Assembly (NCBI RefSeq): GCF_047654785.1
Contig: NZ_JASGKQ010000001.1
Coordinates: 310,001-374,000, forward strand
DNA: 64,000 bases
Source of the DNA: Pelomonas sp047654785
GTDB lineage: Bacteria; Pseudomonadota; Gammaproteobacteria; Burkholderiales; Burkholderiaceae_C
Reading direction: 5' to 3'
Shown here: positions 34,764 to 45,037 of the stretch, piece by piece
Layout of the letters: each line of letters begins with the position of its first letter
Numbering within the stretch: position 1 is the stretch's first letter
Notes under the pieces: generated by a model
The model's database searches: none
Seen by the model: only the letters and a program-made list of their open reading frames with translations
Told to the model about the DNA's origin: nothing
Made by a program: the position numbers and the translations under genes

Positions 34764-36797
34764 TCAGGCCGCCGGCAGGTCGTTCAGCAGCGTGTCCACG
34801 GCGCGCTGCACGACGCTGTCGTCCTCCAGCGCTGCGATCAGCCCGTTGGCCAGCAGCGCCTCCAGCGCGCGGCGCGTCAGCGACAGGCGCTCGTCCGCCT
34901 CGCGGCCGACGAACAGCACGAACTGCCGGCCTTCGCTGATCCAGGCGATCTGCGCGGTGTGCCAGTCGCCCTGGATGAAGAGGTGGAACCAGTGGCCGAT
35001 CTGCAGGCCGTCCACCCAGCGCTGCAGCGCGGCGCGGGCGTCCGGCGAGTCGTGCTCGCTGTAGAGCTGCACCGGCACGGTGGGCAGTTCGCCGCGGTCC
35101 ACCTTGGTACTCAGCCATTGCGAGGGCAGCTGCGAGTCGCGCTCCTCCATCAGGCGCCGGACGATCTCGTCGGCCGAGGCCGGCGCGGCGGCCCCCGCGC
35201 CCGGGCGGGGCTCGGCCGCGCGGGCGGCGCGGCGTTCTTCCGGGTCCAGCGCGGGCAGGCCGCGCAGCAGCCGGGCGTGCTGCGCCATCAGCTCGGCCAG
35301 CGGCGGCTCGCGCCGCTCGGCGGGCAGCGCGAGGCTGTCGCAGCCGGCCACCAGGCGCTCGATCAGCACCGGCAGGCGCAGGCGCAGGGCCTCGCGGTCG
35401 GCCGCGTCGCGCGGCGTGACCAGGCTGTCGAGCAGCGCGTCGACGAGCTCCATCGCCGAGCGGGCCTCCGGGGCGTCGCGCCCGTGGCGCACCATGGCCG
35501 TGACGATGACGTCCACCCAGGCCGTCTGCAGGAAGCGGCGCATGCGCGGGCCCAGCGGCGCGCCGATGAGCTGGTGCTCGATCTGCTCGCGCAGCAGGTT
35601 GCGCCAGTCGTTGCGCAGCTGTTGGCGCTCCAGCGCGGCCAGCGCGTCGGCGTTGCGCTCGCTGCTCTGGCGGGCCTGCTGGTCGATGCGGGCGTCCACG
35701 CGCGCCAGCGCCTGCTGGAACAGCGCGGCGGTGGGCGTCGGCGCGTCCACCAGGCCCTGGGCCTGGCCGTCCATGAAGCGCAGGAAGTCCACCAGCCGCT
35801 CGTCGTCGGCGCGCTCGAAGGCCATGCCGTGCGCGGCGACGCGGTTCAGCAGCGCCCAGGTGGGGTGCTCCAGCCGGCGCAGCAGCGAGGGGTCGGTGCG
35901 CGCCAGGCGCACGACGGCGACCTGCAGCCGCGCGAGCAGCGCCTTCAGCGGCGGCAGCAGCCGCGGGTCGGCCAGGATCTGGTCGTACAGCCGGCTCAGC
36001 ATGTCCGGCCCGGTGCTGCGCACGAAGGGCGCCGGGGCCTGCGGGCCGCGCGGCGCGGGCAGGTCCAGCGGGGCCGGGCGGGAGTTCACCGCCTCGACGC
36101 GGCGCGACAGCCCGTCCAGCGTGCCGTGGCCGGTGGCCACCCCCCGGGCGGCGGCCAGGCGCCGGTGGGCCGGCGGGTCGGCCTGCACGCGGCCATGTCC
36201 GGCCACCAGGTCGCCGAGGTCGGCGTCGCGCAGCGCCGCGCCGGCCTGCCGGTACTGGCGGTGCAGCGCGCCGGCCAGCGGCGCGGCGGCGGCGCGCATC
36301 AGCTCGTACTGGGTCTGCGCGTCCAGCGGCGCGGCGGCCAGCGCCTGGCGCAGCGCGTGGGCATAGAGGGCGGGGCGCAGCGGGTTGTCGCGCTCGCGGG
36401 CGCGGCCGGTGCCGCGCAGCGCGGCGTAGAAGTTGCCGAGCTGGTGCAGCTCGGTGCGGCTGAGCTCCTCGGCCGCTTGCGTCACGTGGGCGATGGCCAC
36501 GTCCTGCAGCGCCTGCCGCTCGTCCACCAGGGCCAGGCCGCTCAGCCCGCCGGGCGGCGCGGCCGGGCGCTGCAGCGGGTCGTCGCCGCGCCGGGCGGCC
36601 TGCAGCAGCTCGACGAGCCGGCGCTCGAAATCGGCCGCGAAGGCGCTGCGCAGCTTGCGCCAGACCTGCCGCAGCGCGAAATGCTGCGGCTGCGCGTCGA
36701 GCGCTTCCTGCATGGCGTGCGCCAGTTCGCGGGACAGCGGGCCGGCCTCGGTCAGCGCATGGTCGAGCAGCTCGTGGGGATGCAGTCGGACGGGCAT
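34764..36797 (-). CDS. DUF1631 family protein
   Basis: 677 residues, soluble and largely helical, recognised as DUF1631 by segments such as LSRLYDQILADPRLLPPLKALLARLQ and the C-terminal VDRGELPTVPV / IGHWFHLF region, the latter resembling a small PilZ-like barrel. The function is unknown. ATG at 36797 is chosen ahead of conserved sequence; the next upstream in-frame start has no support. A GATAAT -10 box lies 25 bases upstream. Converges on engB with a 9-base gap. Confidence 0.82.
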   Translation of the reverse strand: MPVRLHPHELLDHALTEAGPLSRELAHAMQEALDAQPQHFALRQVWRKLRSAFAADFERRLVELLQAARRGDDPLQRPAAPPGGLSGLALVDERQALQDVAIAHVTQAAEELSRTELHQLGNFYAALRGTGRARERDNPLRPALYAHALRQALAAAPLDAQTQYELMRAAAAPLAGALHRQYRQAGAALRDADLGDLVAGHGRVQADPPAHRRLAAARGVATGHGTLDGLSRRVEAVNSRPAPLDLPAPRGPQAPAPFVRSTGPDMLSRLYDQILADPRLLPPLKALLARLQVAVVRLARTDPSLLRRLEHPTWALLNRVAAHGMAFERADDERLVDFLRFMDGQAQGLVDAPTPTAALFQQALARVDARIDQQARQSSERNADALAALERQQLRNDWRNLLREQIEHQLIGAPLGPRMRRFLQTAWVDVIVTAMVRHGRDAPEARSAMELVDALLDSLVTPRDAADREALRLRLPVLIERLVAGCDSLALPAERREPPLAELMAQHARLLRGLPALDPEERRAARAAEPRPGAGAAAPASADEIVRRLMEERDSQLPSQWLSTKVDRGELPTVPVQLYSEHDSPDARAALQRWVDGLQIGHWFHLFIQGDWHTAQIAWISEGRQFVLFVGREADERLSLTRRALEALLANGLIAALEDDSVVQRAVDTLLNDLPAA

Positions 36798-36821
36798 GGG
36801 GCGGGGGCGCGGCGGGATGAG

Positions 36822-36827
36822 ATTATC
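36822..36827 (-). promoter_or_regulatory. Candidate -10 box of the DUF1631 gene
   Basis: GATAAT on the minus strand, 24 bases before the ATG, in the divergent gap with the TPR glycosyltransferase gene. Confidence 0.45.
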
Positions 36828-36873
36828 CGGCGCCGCCCTGGGCACCCCGCGCCCGCAGACCCGCTTCGACACC

Positions 36874-39096
36874 ATGGCAAACGCCGCACTTCAGCAGCTT
36901 TTCACGCTTTTCCAGTCCGGCCGGCATGCCGAGATGGCGGCCCAGGCCCGCGCGCTGCTCGCCGCCCACCCGCAGGACGGCGCGCTGTGGAAGGCGCTCT
37001 CCGTCGCGCAGCAGTTGCTGGGCGAGGACGCGCAGCCGGCGCTCGAGCGCGCGATGCAGCTGCTGCCGGGCGACGCGGACCTGCCCGCCAACCTCGGCGC
37101 GCTGCTGGCCGCGCGCGGCCGCTGGGCCGAGGCGCGCGCGGCCTACGAGCAGGCGCTGCGGCTGCAGCCCCGGCTGGCCGGCGCGCACAACAACCTGGGC
37201 AATGCGCTGCTGGCGCTGCAGCAGCCCGCGCAGGCGCTGGCGGCCTTCGACACCGCGCTGGCGCTGCAGCCCGGCCTGGCCGCGGCGCACGGCAACCGCG
37301 CGCGGGCGCTGCTGGCGCTGGGCCGGCACGGCGAGGCCGCGCAGGCGTTCGCGCAGGCCCTGGCCGCCCGCCCGGGCGACGCCGGCCTGCGCCTGCACGC
37401 GGCCACCGCGCTGGCCGCCGCCGGCCGCCCGGCCGAGGCGCTGGCGCAGCTGCGCGAGGCGGTCGCGGCGGCGCCGGGGCGGGCCGAGGCCTGGTTCGCG
37501 CTCGGCCAGGCCCTGCATGCGGACGACCCGCCCGGCGCCGCTGCCGCCTACGAACGCGTGCTGGCGCTGGCGCCGGACCACGCCGAGGCGGCCTGCAACC
37601 TGGCGCTGCTGCAGCCGCAGCGCGGCGAGGCGGTGCTGGGTGCCGCGCTGGCCGCCGGCGTGGCCGGCGAGCGCCGCGCCGCGCTGCTCGGCAACCTGGG
37701 CGGGCTGCGGCTGGCGCAGGACCGCTTCGCCGACGCCGTGGCGGCCTACCGCGAGGCGCTGGCCGAGGCGCCGCAGTCGCCGCCCGCGCTCGGCAACCTG
37801 GCGCAGGCGCTGAAGCGGCAGGGCGCGCTGGACGAGGCCGATGCGCTGCTGGGCCGTTTGATCGCGCTGGCCCCGGCGCTGCCGACCGCGCGCAGCGACC
37901 GCCTGCTGCTGCGCGCCTACCGCCAGCGGCGCGCCGACGAGGCCCCGGCGCTGCGGGCCGAGGCGCTGGACTTCGGCCACGCCGTGCAGGCCCCGGCCGT
38001 CGCCCGCGGCCCGCGCCCGCCCGGCCCGCTGCGCGTGGGCCTGGTGTCGGCCGACCTGCGCGGCCACCCGGTCGGCCGGCTGGCCGAGGCCTGGCTGCCG
38101 GCGCTGGCGGCGCGCTGCGAGCTGTCCGTCTACGCGAACCCGCGCGGCGACGACGCGCTGACGCAGCGGCTGCGCCGCGCCGTGCCGCGCTGGCTGGACG
38201 TGGCCAGCTGGGACGACGACGCGCTGGCCGCCCGCATCGCGGCCGACGGCATCGACGTGCTGCTGGACCTGAACGGCCACACCGGCGGCCACCGGCTCGG
38301 CGTGTTCGCGCGCCGGCCGGCGCCGCGTCAGTTCAGCTGGCTGGGCTACCTGGGCAGCACCGGGCTGGCGGCGATGGACGGCGTCATCGGCGACCGCTGG
38401 CTGCTGCCGCCGGGCGCCGAGGCCGGCTTCGTCGAGCCGCTGCGGCGCCTGCCGCACGGCTTCACCGCCTATGCGCCGCCGCCGGAGGCGCCCGCAGTGG
38501 CGCCGCTGGGCGCCGCGCCGCGCTTCGGCAGCTTCAACGCGTTGCACAAGCTGGGCGACGAGGTGCTGGCGCTGTGGGCCCGCGTGCTGGCGGCGGTGCC
38601 GGACAGCCGGCTGCTGGTCAAGGCGCCGGGCCTGCAGCACGAGGCGGAGCGCGCGGCGCTGCGGGCGCGCTGGCCGGGCGATGCCGCGCGGCTGGGCCTG
38701 GAGGGCCCCGGCCCGCTGGCCGCCTACCTCGCCGCCTTCGGCCGCGTGGACATCGCGCTGGACCCGTTCCCGCACAGCGGCGGCATGACGACGCTGGACG
38801 GCCTGTGGATGGGCGTGCCGGTGCTGACGCTGCCCGGGCCGGCGCCGATCTCGCGGCAGGGCCTGAGCTTCCTGCACGCGCTGGGCCTGGCCGGCGACTG
38901 GGTGGCGGGCGATGCCGACGACTTCGTGCGCCGCGCCGCGGCCCATGTCGCGGACCGCGCGGGCCTGGCCGCGCTGCGCGCCGGCCTGCGGGCGCGCCTG
39001 GCGGCCAGCCCGCTGTGCGACGCCGGCCGCTTCGCCGACGACCTGCTGGCGCTGCTGCAGGCCGGCGGCGCGGAGCCCAGCCCGCTGCCGGGATGA
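36874..39096 (+). CDS. TPR protein with SPINDLY-type O-GlcNAc transferase domain
   Basis: 740 residues. Residues about 20-340 are tandem TPR repeats (for example ALQLQPRLAGAHNNLGNALL, AVAAYREALAEAPQSPPALG). From about 385 the protein continues as the OGT/SPINDLY C-terminal domain: VGLVSADLRGHPVGRL, DLNGHTGGHRLGVF, FSWLGYLGSTGL, FGSFNALHKL, DIALDPFPHSGGMTTLDGLW and GVPVLTLPG. Predicted nucleotide-sugar-dependent protein glycosyltransferase acting in the cytoplasm. The target is unknown; no flagellin, pilin or adhesin is adjacent. ATG at 36874. Confidence 0.9.
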   Translation: MANAALQQLFTLFQSGRHAEMAAQARALLAAHPQDGALWKALSVAQQLLGEDAQPALERAMQLLPGDADLPANLGALLAARGRWAEARAAYEQALRLQPRLAGAHNNLGNALLALQQPAQALAAFDTALALQPGLAAAHGNRARALLALGRHGEAAQAFAQALAARPGDAGLRLHAATALAAAGRPAEALAQLREAVAAAPGRAEAWFALGQALHADDPPGAAAAYERVLALAPDHAEAACNLALLQPQRGEAVLGAALAAGVAGERRAALLGNLGGLRLAQDRFADAVAAYREALAEAPQSPPALGNLAQALKRQGALDEADALLGRLIALAPALPTARSDRLLLRAYRQRRADEAPALRAEALDFGHAVQAPAVARGPRPPGPLRVGLVSADLRGHPVGRLAEAWLPALAARCELSVYANPRGDDALTQRLRRAVPRWLDVASWDDDALAARIAADGIDVLLDLNGHTGGHRLGVFARRPAPRQFSWLGYLGSTGLAAMDGVIGDRWLLPPGAEAGFVEPLRRLPHGFTAYAPPPEAPAVAPLGAAPRFGSFNALHKLGDEVLALWARVLAAVPDSRLLVKAPGLQHEAERAALRARWPGDAARLGLEGPGPLAAYLAAFGRVDIALDPFPHSGGMTTLDGLWMGVPVLTLPGPAPISRQGLSFLHALGLAGDWVAGDADDFVRRAAAHVADRAGLAALRAGLRARLAASPLCDAGRFADDLLALLQAGGAEPSPLPG

Positions 39097-39138
39097 TGGG
39101 CGCCGGTCCCGCGCGGCGGAGTGAGCCCGCAGGAAAGG

Positions 39139-39165
39139 AAAAAGGGGCTGCTCGCGCAGCCCCTT
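39139..39165 (-). terminator. Rho-independent terminator of groES-groEL
   Basis: On the minus strand the perfect 10-bp stem AAGGGGCTGC/GCAGCCCCTT with a GCGA loop is followed by a T-rich tract. It begins 35 bases after the groEL stop. Confidence 0.88.
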
Positions 39166-39199
39166 CGTCCGTCCAGCGAATGGATCGCCGGGCGCGGAC

Positions 39200-40849
<1,650 letters not shown>

Positions 40850-40867
40850 TTGATTCTCCGAATACTA

Positions 40868-40935
40868 AAAAATGGGGTCAGAGTCAATTTCTCTGAGTCT
40901 CTGGGGACAGCGCTCGCGCTTCGCGCCTGCCCCGC
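40868..40935. repeat. Repeat-like spacer between groES and groEL
   Basis: The 92-base gap holds an AATGGGGTCAG-A-GTC-AATTT word (40871-40890), also found almost intact within uvrA. It is followed by an imperfect hairpin GGGGACAGCGC / GCGCCTGCCCC (about 40904-40934). The hairpin may set the ratio of groES to groEL message. Confidence 0.45.
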
Positions 40936-40941
40936 AAGCCA

Positions 40942-41232
40942 TTACTTCTGCACGACGGCGAAGAGGTCTTCCTCGCGCATGACCAGCAGTTCCTCGCCAT
41001 CGACCTTGACGGTCTGGCCGCTGTACTTGCCGAACAGCACGCGGTCGCCGACGGCGACGTTCAGGGCCACGAATTCGCCCTTGTCGTTGCGCTTGCCCGG
41101 GCCGACGGCCAGGACTTCGCCCTGGTCGGGCTTCTCGGCGGCGTTGTCGGGGATGACGATGCCGGAGGCGGTCTTGGTTTCTTGCTCCAGACGGCGAACG
41201 ATCACGCGATCGTGCAGGGGGCGCAGCTTCAT
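40942..41232 (-). CDS. groS: Co-chaperonin GroES
   Basis: 96 residues: MKLRPLHDRVIVRRLE start, the mobile loop ETKTASGIVIPDNAAEKPDQG and VLFGKYSGQTVK are all typical. First gene of the groES-groEL operon. Confidence 0.98.
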   Translation of the reverse strand: MKLRPLHDRVIVRRLEQETKTASGIVIPDNAAEKPDQGEVLAVGPGKRNDKGEFVALNVAVGDRVLFGKYSGQTVKVDGEELLVMREEDLFAVVQK

Positions 41233-41324
41233 GGAATCTCCTTGAGAGTTTGCAGAGTCGGCCGCCGGGCTCGACGAGCGGCGGCGCGCTGGGGAACACG
41301 GGGCCGAGGCTTCGGCCCGATTCG

Positions 41325-41351
41325 TTAGCACTCGAAAGCGTTGAGTGCTAG
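41325..41351 (-). promoter_or_regulatory. CIRCE element (HrcA operator)
   Basis: TTAGCACTC-N9-GAGTGCTAG matches the CIRCE consensus (TTAGCACTC-N9-GAGTGCTAA) at all but the last base. It lies just downstream of the groES -10 box, so HrcA is expected to repress transcription there. Confidence 0.95.
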
Positions 41352-41360
41352 CAGACTCGC

Positions 41361-41388
41361 ATTATAGGGACGGCGCGTGTCGATTCAA
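41361..41388 (-). promoter_or_regulatory. groES-groEL promoter
   Basis: On the minus strand a -35 TTGAAT (41383-41388), a 16-base spacer and a perfect -10 TATAAT (41361-41366) are seen. CTTGAA and CCCTATAA also fit a heat-shock (sigma-32) promoter, so the two classes overlap. CIRCE lies directly downstream. Confidence 0.85.
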
Positions 41389-41423
41389 GCGGGTGGCAGC
41401 TGCCGCGATGCGCGGTGCCGGCA

Positions 41424-41453
41424 AAGAAAAACAACCGCCGTGGCGGTCGTTTT
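41424..41453 (-). terminator. Terminator of the PEP-CTERM gene
   Basis: Minus strand: ACCGCC-ACG-GCGGT stem extended by AAC/GTT pairs, then TTTTTCTTT. Lies 24 bases after the stop codon. Confidence 0.8.
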
Positions 41454-41477
41454 CTGCAGGAGGCGGTGCGGCGCGGC

Positions 41478-42152
41478 TCAGCGGGCGGCGCGCCTGCGCG
41501 TCCAGCCTGCGGCGGCGAGGGCGCCGAAGGCCAGCGCGATGCTGGCGGGCTCGGGCACGGTGCCGCCAGGGGTTTGCCCGGGGGCGGTGAACTGCATGTC
41601 GTCCAGCAGCAGGCCCTGGGCCAGGCCCGACACGCGCAGCGCCGTGGCGGTGCCGGCGAACTTGAAGGCGGCGGTGTTCCAGATGCAGAAGTATTGGCCG
41701 GGTTCGGTGCAGCCGACTTCCTTCAGCGAGTCCATCGTGTCGATCACGAGGCCGGCGGCATCGAGCAGCTCGAGCTTCACGCCGGCATTCGGGAGCGCCG
41801 AGTAGGCGAAGGAGAACTCGTCGACGAAGCCGCCGGCCAGGCTCAGCGTGAAGCTGCCGTTCTGGTTCTGCGCGACGCTGCGGGCCTTGGCCTCCGGCGC
41901 GTCGGGGGCCACTTCGAGCGAGAGGGCGCCGCAGCTGCCGGGGCGGCTGAACTGCCGGGTGCCATGGCAGGGCGGGTACACGGAGGCCACGCCCCAGGCG
42001 TCGCCCGTGAAGGTGATGCCTTGGCTCGCATAGCGGTCCGTGAGCAGGGTGGTCGACGTGATGTCTTCGAAGTTCAGCGTCACCGTGCCGGCCGTGGCGG
42101 GTTGCAGGGCTGCCGCCAGGGCCAGAGCCAGGAATTTGTTCGTCGCGCGCAT
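41478..42152 (-). CDS. PEP-CTERM sorting domain protein
   Basis: 224 residues. Signal peptide (NKFLALALAAALQPATAG), then a beta-rich body with a strand pattern like other exported PEP-CTERM proteins (TLNFEDITSTTLLTDRYAS, GFVDEFSFAYSALP). The tail is VPEPAS, a hydrophobic helix, then RRRAAR. Two body cysteine pairs could form disulfides. Exported surface or matrix protein of unknown role; needs an exosortase encoded elsewhere. ATG at 42152 is chosen because it starts the signal peptide; an in-frame ATG at 42218 would add an unlikely leader. Confidence 0.82.
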   Translation of the reverse strand: MRATNKFLALALAAALQPATAGTVTLNFEDITSTTLLTDRYASQGITFTGDAWGVASVYPPCHGTRQFSRPGSCGALSLEVAPDAPEAKARSVAQNQNGSFTLSLAGGFVDEFSFAYSALPNAGVKLELLDAAGLVIDTMDSLKEVGCTEPGQYFCIWNTAAFKFAGTATALRVSGLAQGLLLDDMQFTAPGQTPGGTVPEPASIALAFGALAAAGWTRRRAAR

Positions 42153-42300
42153 GACGTTCTCGGTTGGGGAATGTTGTTCGAGTTGGCTTTGTGGGCGGAC
42201 TGTAAACAAGCGTTTCATCGCCGGGCGGGTGCGCGCCCCTCCAGTTGAGGGGTGCGGCAGGCCCCGGGAGCGCGTTCCGGGGGGATGGGGTGCCCTTGGC

Positions 42301-42306
42301 TACACT
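42301..42306 (+). promoter_or_regulatory. -10 box placing the LysR transcript start at its start codon
   Basis: TACACT ends 7 bases before the GTG start, so transcription would begin at or next to the start codon, predicting a leaderless message. Confidence 0.35.
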
Positions 42307-42313
42307 GCCGGCG

Positions 42314-43231
42314 GTGGAAACCAAGTGGCTTGAAGACTTCGTCAGCCTGGCCGAGACGCGCAGCTTCTCCCGCTCCGCCCAGTTGCGCCATGTGACCCAG
42401 CCGGCGTTCTCGCGCCGCATCCAGGCGCTGGAGGCCTGGGCGGGGGTGGACCTGGTGGACCGCTCGTCCTACCCGACCCGCCTGACCGCCGCCGGCGCGA
42501 CGCTGCTGGCCCAGGCCGTGGAGGTGCTGGGCAGCCTGCAGGCGACGCGCAACATGCTGCGCAGCCACCAGGCGGCGGACCAGGACATGATCGAGTTCGC
42601 CGTGCCGCACTCGCTGGCGTTCAGCTTCTTCCCGCACTGGCTGATGGGCCTGCGCCGGGGCTTCGGGGCGATCAAGTGCCGGCTCAACGCGGCCAACGTG
42701 CACGACGCGATGCTGCAGCTGAGCGAGGGCAACTGCGACCTGCTGCTGGTCTACCACCACGCCAGCCAGCCGCTGCAGCTGGACCCGGGGCGCTACCAGA
42801 TGGTGTCGCTGGGCCACGAGACGCTGTCGCCCTACGCCAAGGCGGACGCCCGGGGCGAGCCGCTGTTCCGCCTGCCGGGGCGGCCGGGCCAGAAGATCCC
42901 CTTCCTCAGCTACGCGGCGGGCGCCTACCTGGGGCGACTGGTGGAGCTGATCGTCAAGGAGGCGGACTGCGCGCTGAACCTGGACGCCATCTACGAGACC
43001 GACATGGCCGAGGGCCTGAAGGCGATGGCGCTGGAGGGGCATGGCTTCGCGTTCCTGCCGGCCAGCTCGGTGCAGAAGGAGTTGGCCGGCGGCCGGCTGG
43101 TGCCGGCTGCGGCCGCAGGGACGTTCAGCGTCAGCATGGAACTGCGCATCTACCGCGAGCGGCCCGAGCAGTCGCGGCGGCAGAAGCCGGCCGCGCTGGC
43201 GTTGTGGGACTATCTCGCCGCGGCGGCCTGA
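42314..43231 (+). CDS. LysR family transcriptional regulator
   Basis: 305 residues. Helix-turn-helix in residues 1-60 (LEDFVSLAETRSFSRSAQLRHVTQPAFSRRIQALE), then a LysR substrate domain. The GTG start is chosen since METKWLEDF is the conserved beginning of this subgroup. It is 115 bases upstream of and co-directional with the gltI-type transporter, so regulation of that operon is plausible but not shown. Confidence 0.88.
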   Translation: METKWLEDFVSLAETRSFSRSAQLRHVTQPAFSRRIQALEAWAGVDLVDRSSYPTRLTAAGATLLAQAVEVLGSLQATRNMLRSHQAADQDMIEFAVPHSLAFSFFPHWLMGLRRGFGAIKCRLNAANVHDAMLQLSEGNCDLLLVYHHASQPLQLDPGRYQMVSLGHETLSPYAKADARGEPLFRLPGRPGQKIPFLSYAAGAYLGRLVELIVKEADCALNLDAIYETDMAEGLKAMALEGHGFAFLPASSVQKELAGGRLVPAAAAGTFSVSMELRIYRERPEQSRRQKPAALALWDYLAAAA

Positions 43232-43276
43232 GGCCCTGGCCATCGCGCCGGTGCATGGCTCGTGTAAACCCGTATT

Positions 43277-43317
43277 CGGAAGGCGTGCGTGGCATGGTCT
43301 GCTTCACGCCTGTTCCG
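43277..43317. promoter_or_regulatory. Inverted repeat upstream of the ABC transporter
   Basis: CGGAAGGCGTG (43277-43287) pairs with CACGCCTGTTCCG (43305-43317) with a 2-base bulge. It lies in the leader region of gltI and could be an operator or an RNA hairpin. Confidence 0.35.
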
Positions 43318-43346
43318 ATATCCATTTCCCCGTTGTTGGAGTCTCC

Positions 43347-44234
43347 ATGAAGAAAGTTCTGCTCGTTGCTGCCCTGATCGCCGGAGCCACCGCGGTGCAT
43401 GCCGATACCCTGAAGAAGATCAAGGACAGCGGCGTCATCACGATGGGCGTGCGCGAGTCCTCGGGCCTGTCCTACACCATCGGCGACGGCAAGTACGTCG
43501 GCTACCACATCGACGTCTGCGAGCGCGTGGTGGCCGACCTGCGCAAGCAGCTCGGCGGCAAGCTGGACGTGAAGTACCAGCCCGTCACGTCCGCCAACCG
43601 CATCCCGCTGACGGTCAACGGCACGGTGGACCTGGAGTGCGGCTCCACCACCAACAACGTCGCCCGCCAGAAGGACGTCGCCTTCGCCGTGACCACCTAC
43701 GTCGAGGAAGTGCGCATCGCCGTGAAGGCCAACTCGGGCATCAACGGCATCAACCAACTCAACGGCAAGACCATCGCGACGACCACCGGCACGACCTCGG
43801 TGCAGACGCTGCGCAAGCACGAGCGTGCCGCCGGCGTGGACTTCAAGGAGGTCTACGGTAAGGACCACGCCGACAGCTTCCTGCTGCTGGACTCCGGCCG
43901 CGCCGACGCCTTCGTGATGGACGGTTCCATCCTGGCCAAGAACATCGCCACGTCCAAGAACCCGGCCGACTTCAAGATCGTCGGCGAGGTGCTGTCGGTC
44001 GAGCCGATCGCCATCATGATCCGCAAGGACGACCCCGCCTTCAAGAAGGCCGTGGACGACAGCATCAAGGGCATGATGAAGTCGGGCGAGCTGGCCAAGA
44101 TCTACGACAAGTGGTTCATGCAGCCCATCCCGCCGACCAACACCAAGATCGGCCTGCCGCCGTCGGCCGCCACCAAGGAGGCCTGGGCCAACCCGAACGA
44201 CAAGCCGATGGAAGCCTACGCCGCGAAGAAGTGA
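43347..44234 (+). CDS. gltI: Glutamate/aspartate-type ABC transporter binding protein
   Basis: 295 residues. Signal peptide (KKVLLVAALIAGATAVHA), then a type 3 solute-binding fold (LKKIKDSGVITMGVRESS, VDLECGSTTNNVARQKDVAF, DAFVMDGSILA). GGAG precedes the ATG. Captures acidic amino acids in the periplasm for GltJKL. First gene of the operon; a strong hairpin follows it. Confidence 0.9.
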   Translation: MKKVLLVAALIAGATAVHADTLKKIKDSGVITMGVRESSGLSYTIGDGKYVGYHIDVCERVVADLRKQLGGKLDVKYQPVTSANRIPLTVNGTVDLECGSTTNNVARQKDVAFAVTTYVEEVRIAVKANSGINGINQLNGKTIATTTGTTSVQTLRKHERAAGVDFKEVYGKDHADSFLLLDSGRADAFVMDGSILAKNIATSKNPADFKIVGEVLSVEPIAIMIRKDDPAFKKAVDDSIKGMMKSGELAKIYDKWFMQPIPPTNTKIGLPPSAATKEAWANPNDKPMEAYAAKK

Positions 44235-44257
44235 ACGCTGGCACGGTTTGAGCTAAC

Positions 44258-44286
44258 ACAAAGCGGGTGCGGGGCACCCGCTTTGT
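44258..44286 (+). terminator. Attenuator hairpin between gltI and gltJ
   Basis: Perfect 13-bp stem ACAAAGCGGGTGC/GCACCCGCTTTGT with a 3-base loop. No long T-run. Typical position for lowering permease expression relative to the binding protein and stabilising the gltI message. Confidence 0.7.
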
Positions 44287-44299
44287 TCTGGGAGAGGCC

Positions 44300-45037
44300 A
44301 TGAGTTGGGACTGGCAGGTGTTCTGCAAGAACACCCTCGACGGCGAGGTCGTCGCCAGCTGCTTCGGCAGCGGCGGCGACATCACCTATCTGCAGTGGAT
44401 GATTTCCGCCTGGGGCTGGACGCTGAGCGTCGCGCTGCTCGCGCTGGTGCTGGCGCTGGCGGTGGGCGCGCTGATGGGCATCCTGCGCACCACGCCCAGC
44501 CGGGTGCTGGTGGCCATCGGCAACATCTGGACGGAGCTGTTCCGCAACATCCCGCTGCTGGTGCAGATCTTCCTCTGGTACCACGTGCTGCCGTCGATCT
44601 TCACCAGCCTGCGCGACGTGCCCAGCTTCGTGCTGGTCGTGTTCGCGCTGGGCTTCTTCACGTCCGCGCGCATCGCCGAGCAGGTGCGCGCCGGCATCCA
44701 GAGCCTGCCCAAGGGCCAGCGCTACGCGGGCCTGGCGATGGGCTTCACGCTGCCGCAGACCTACCGCTACGTGCTGCTGCCGATGGCCTTCCGCATCGTC
44801 ATCCCGCCGCTGACGAGCGAGAGCATGAACATCGTCAAGAACTCGTCGGTGGCCTTCGCGGTCAGCATCGCCGAGCTGACGATGTTCTCCATCCAGGCCA
44901 GCGAGGAAACCTCCCGCAACATGGAGATCTACCTGGCCGTCACGGCGCTGTACTTCGTCTCCGCGTTCGCCATCAACCGGGTGGCGCTCTTCATCGAGAA
45001 CCGGGTGCGCGTGCCCGGCATGGTGGGGGGCAAGTGA
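44300..45037 (+). CDS. gltJ: ABC transporter permease GltJ
   Basis: 245 residues, about five membrane helices. The permease-ATPase contact motif is seen as EQVRAGIQSLPKGQ. GGAGAGG precedes the ATG. Its stop and the gltK start share a base (TGATG). Confidence 0.9.
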   Translation: MSWDWQVFCKNTLDGEVVASCFGSGGDITYLQWMISAWGWTLSVALLALVLALAVGALMGILRTTPSRVLVAIGNIWTELFRNIPLLVQIFLWYHVLPSIFTSLRDVPSFVLVVFALGFFTSARIAEQVRAGIQSLPKGQRYAGLAMGFTLPQTYRYVLLPMAFRIVIPPLTSESMNIVKNSSVAFAVSIAELTMFSIQASEETSRNMEIYLAVTALYFVSAFAINRVALFIENRVRVPGMVGGK

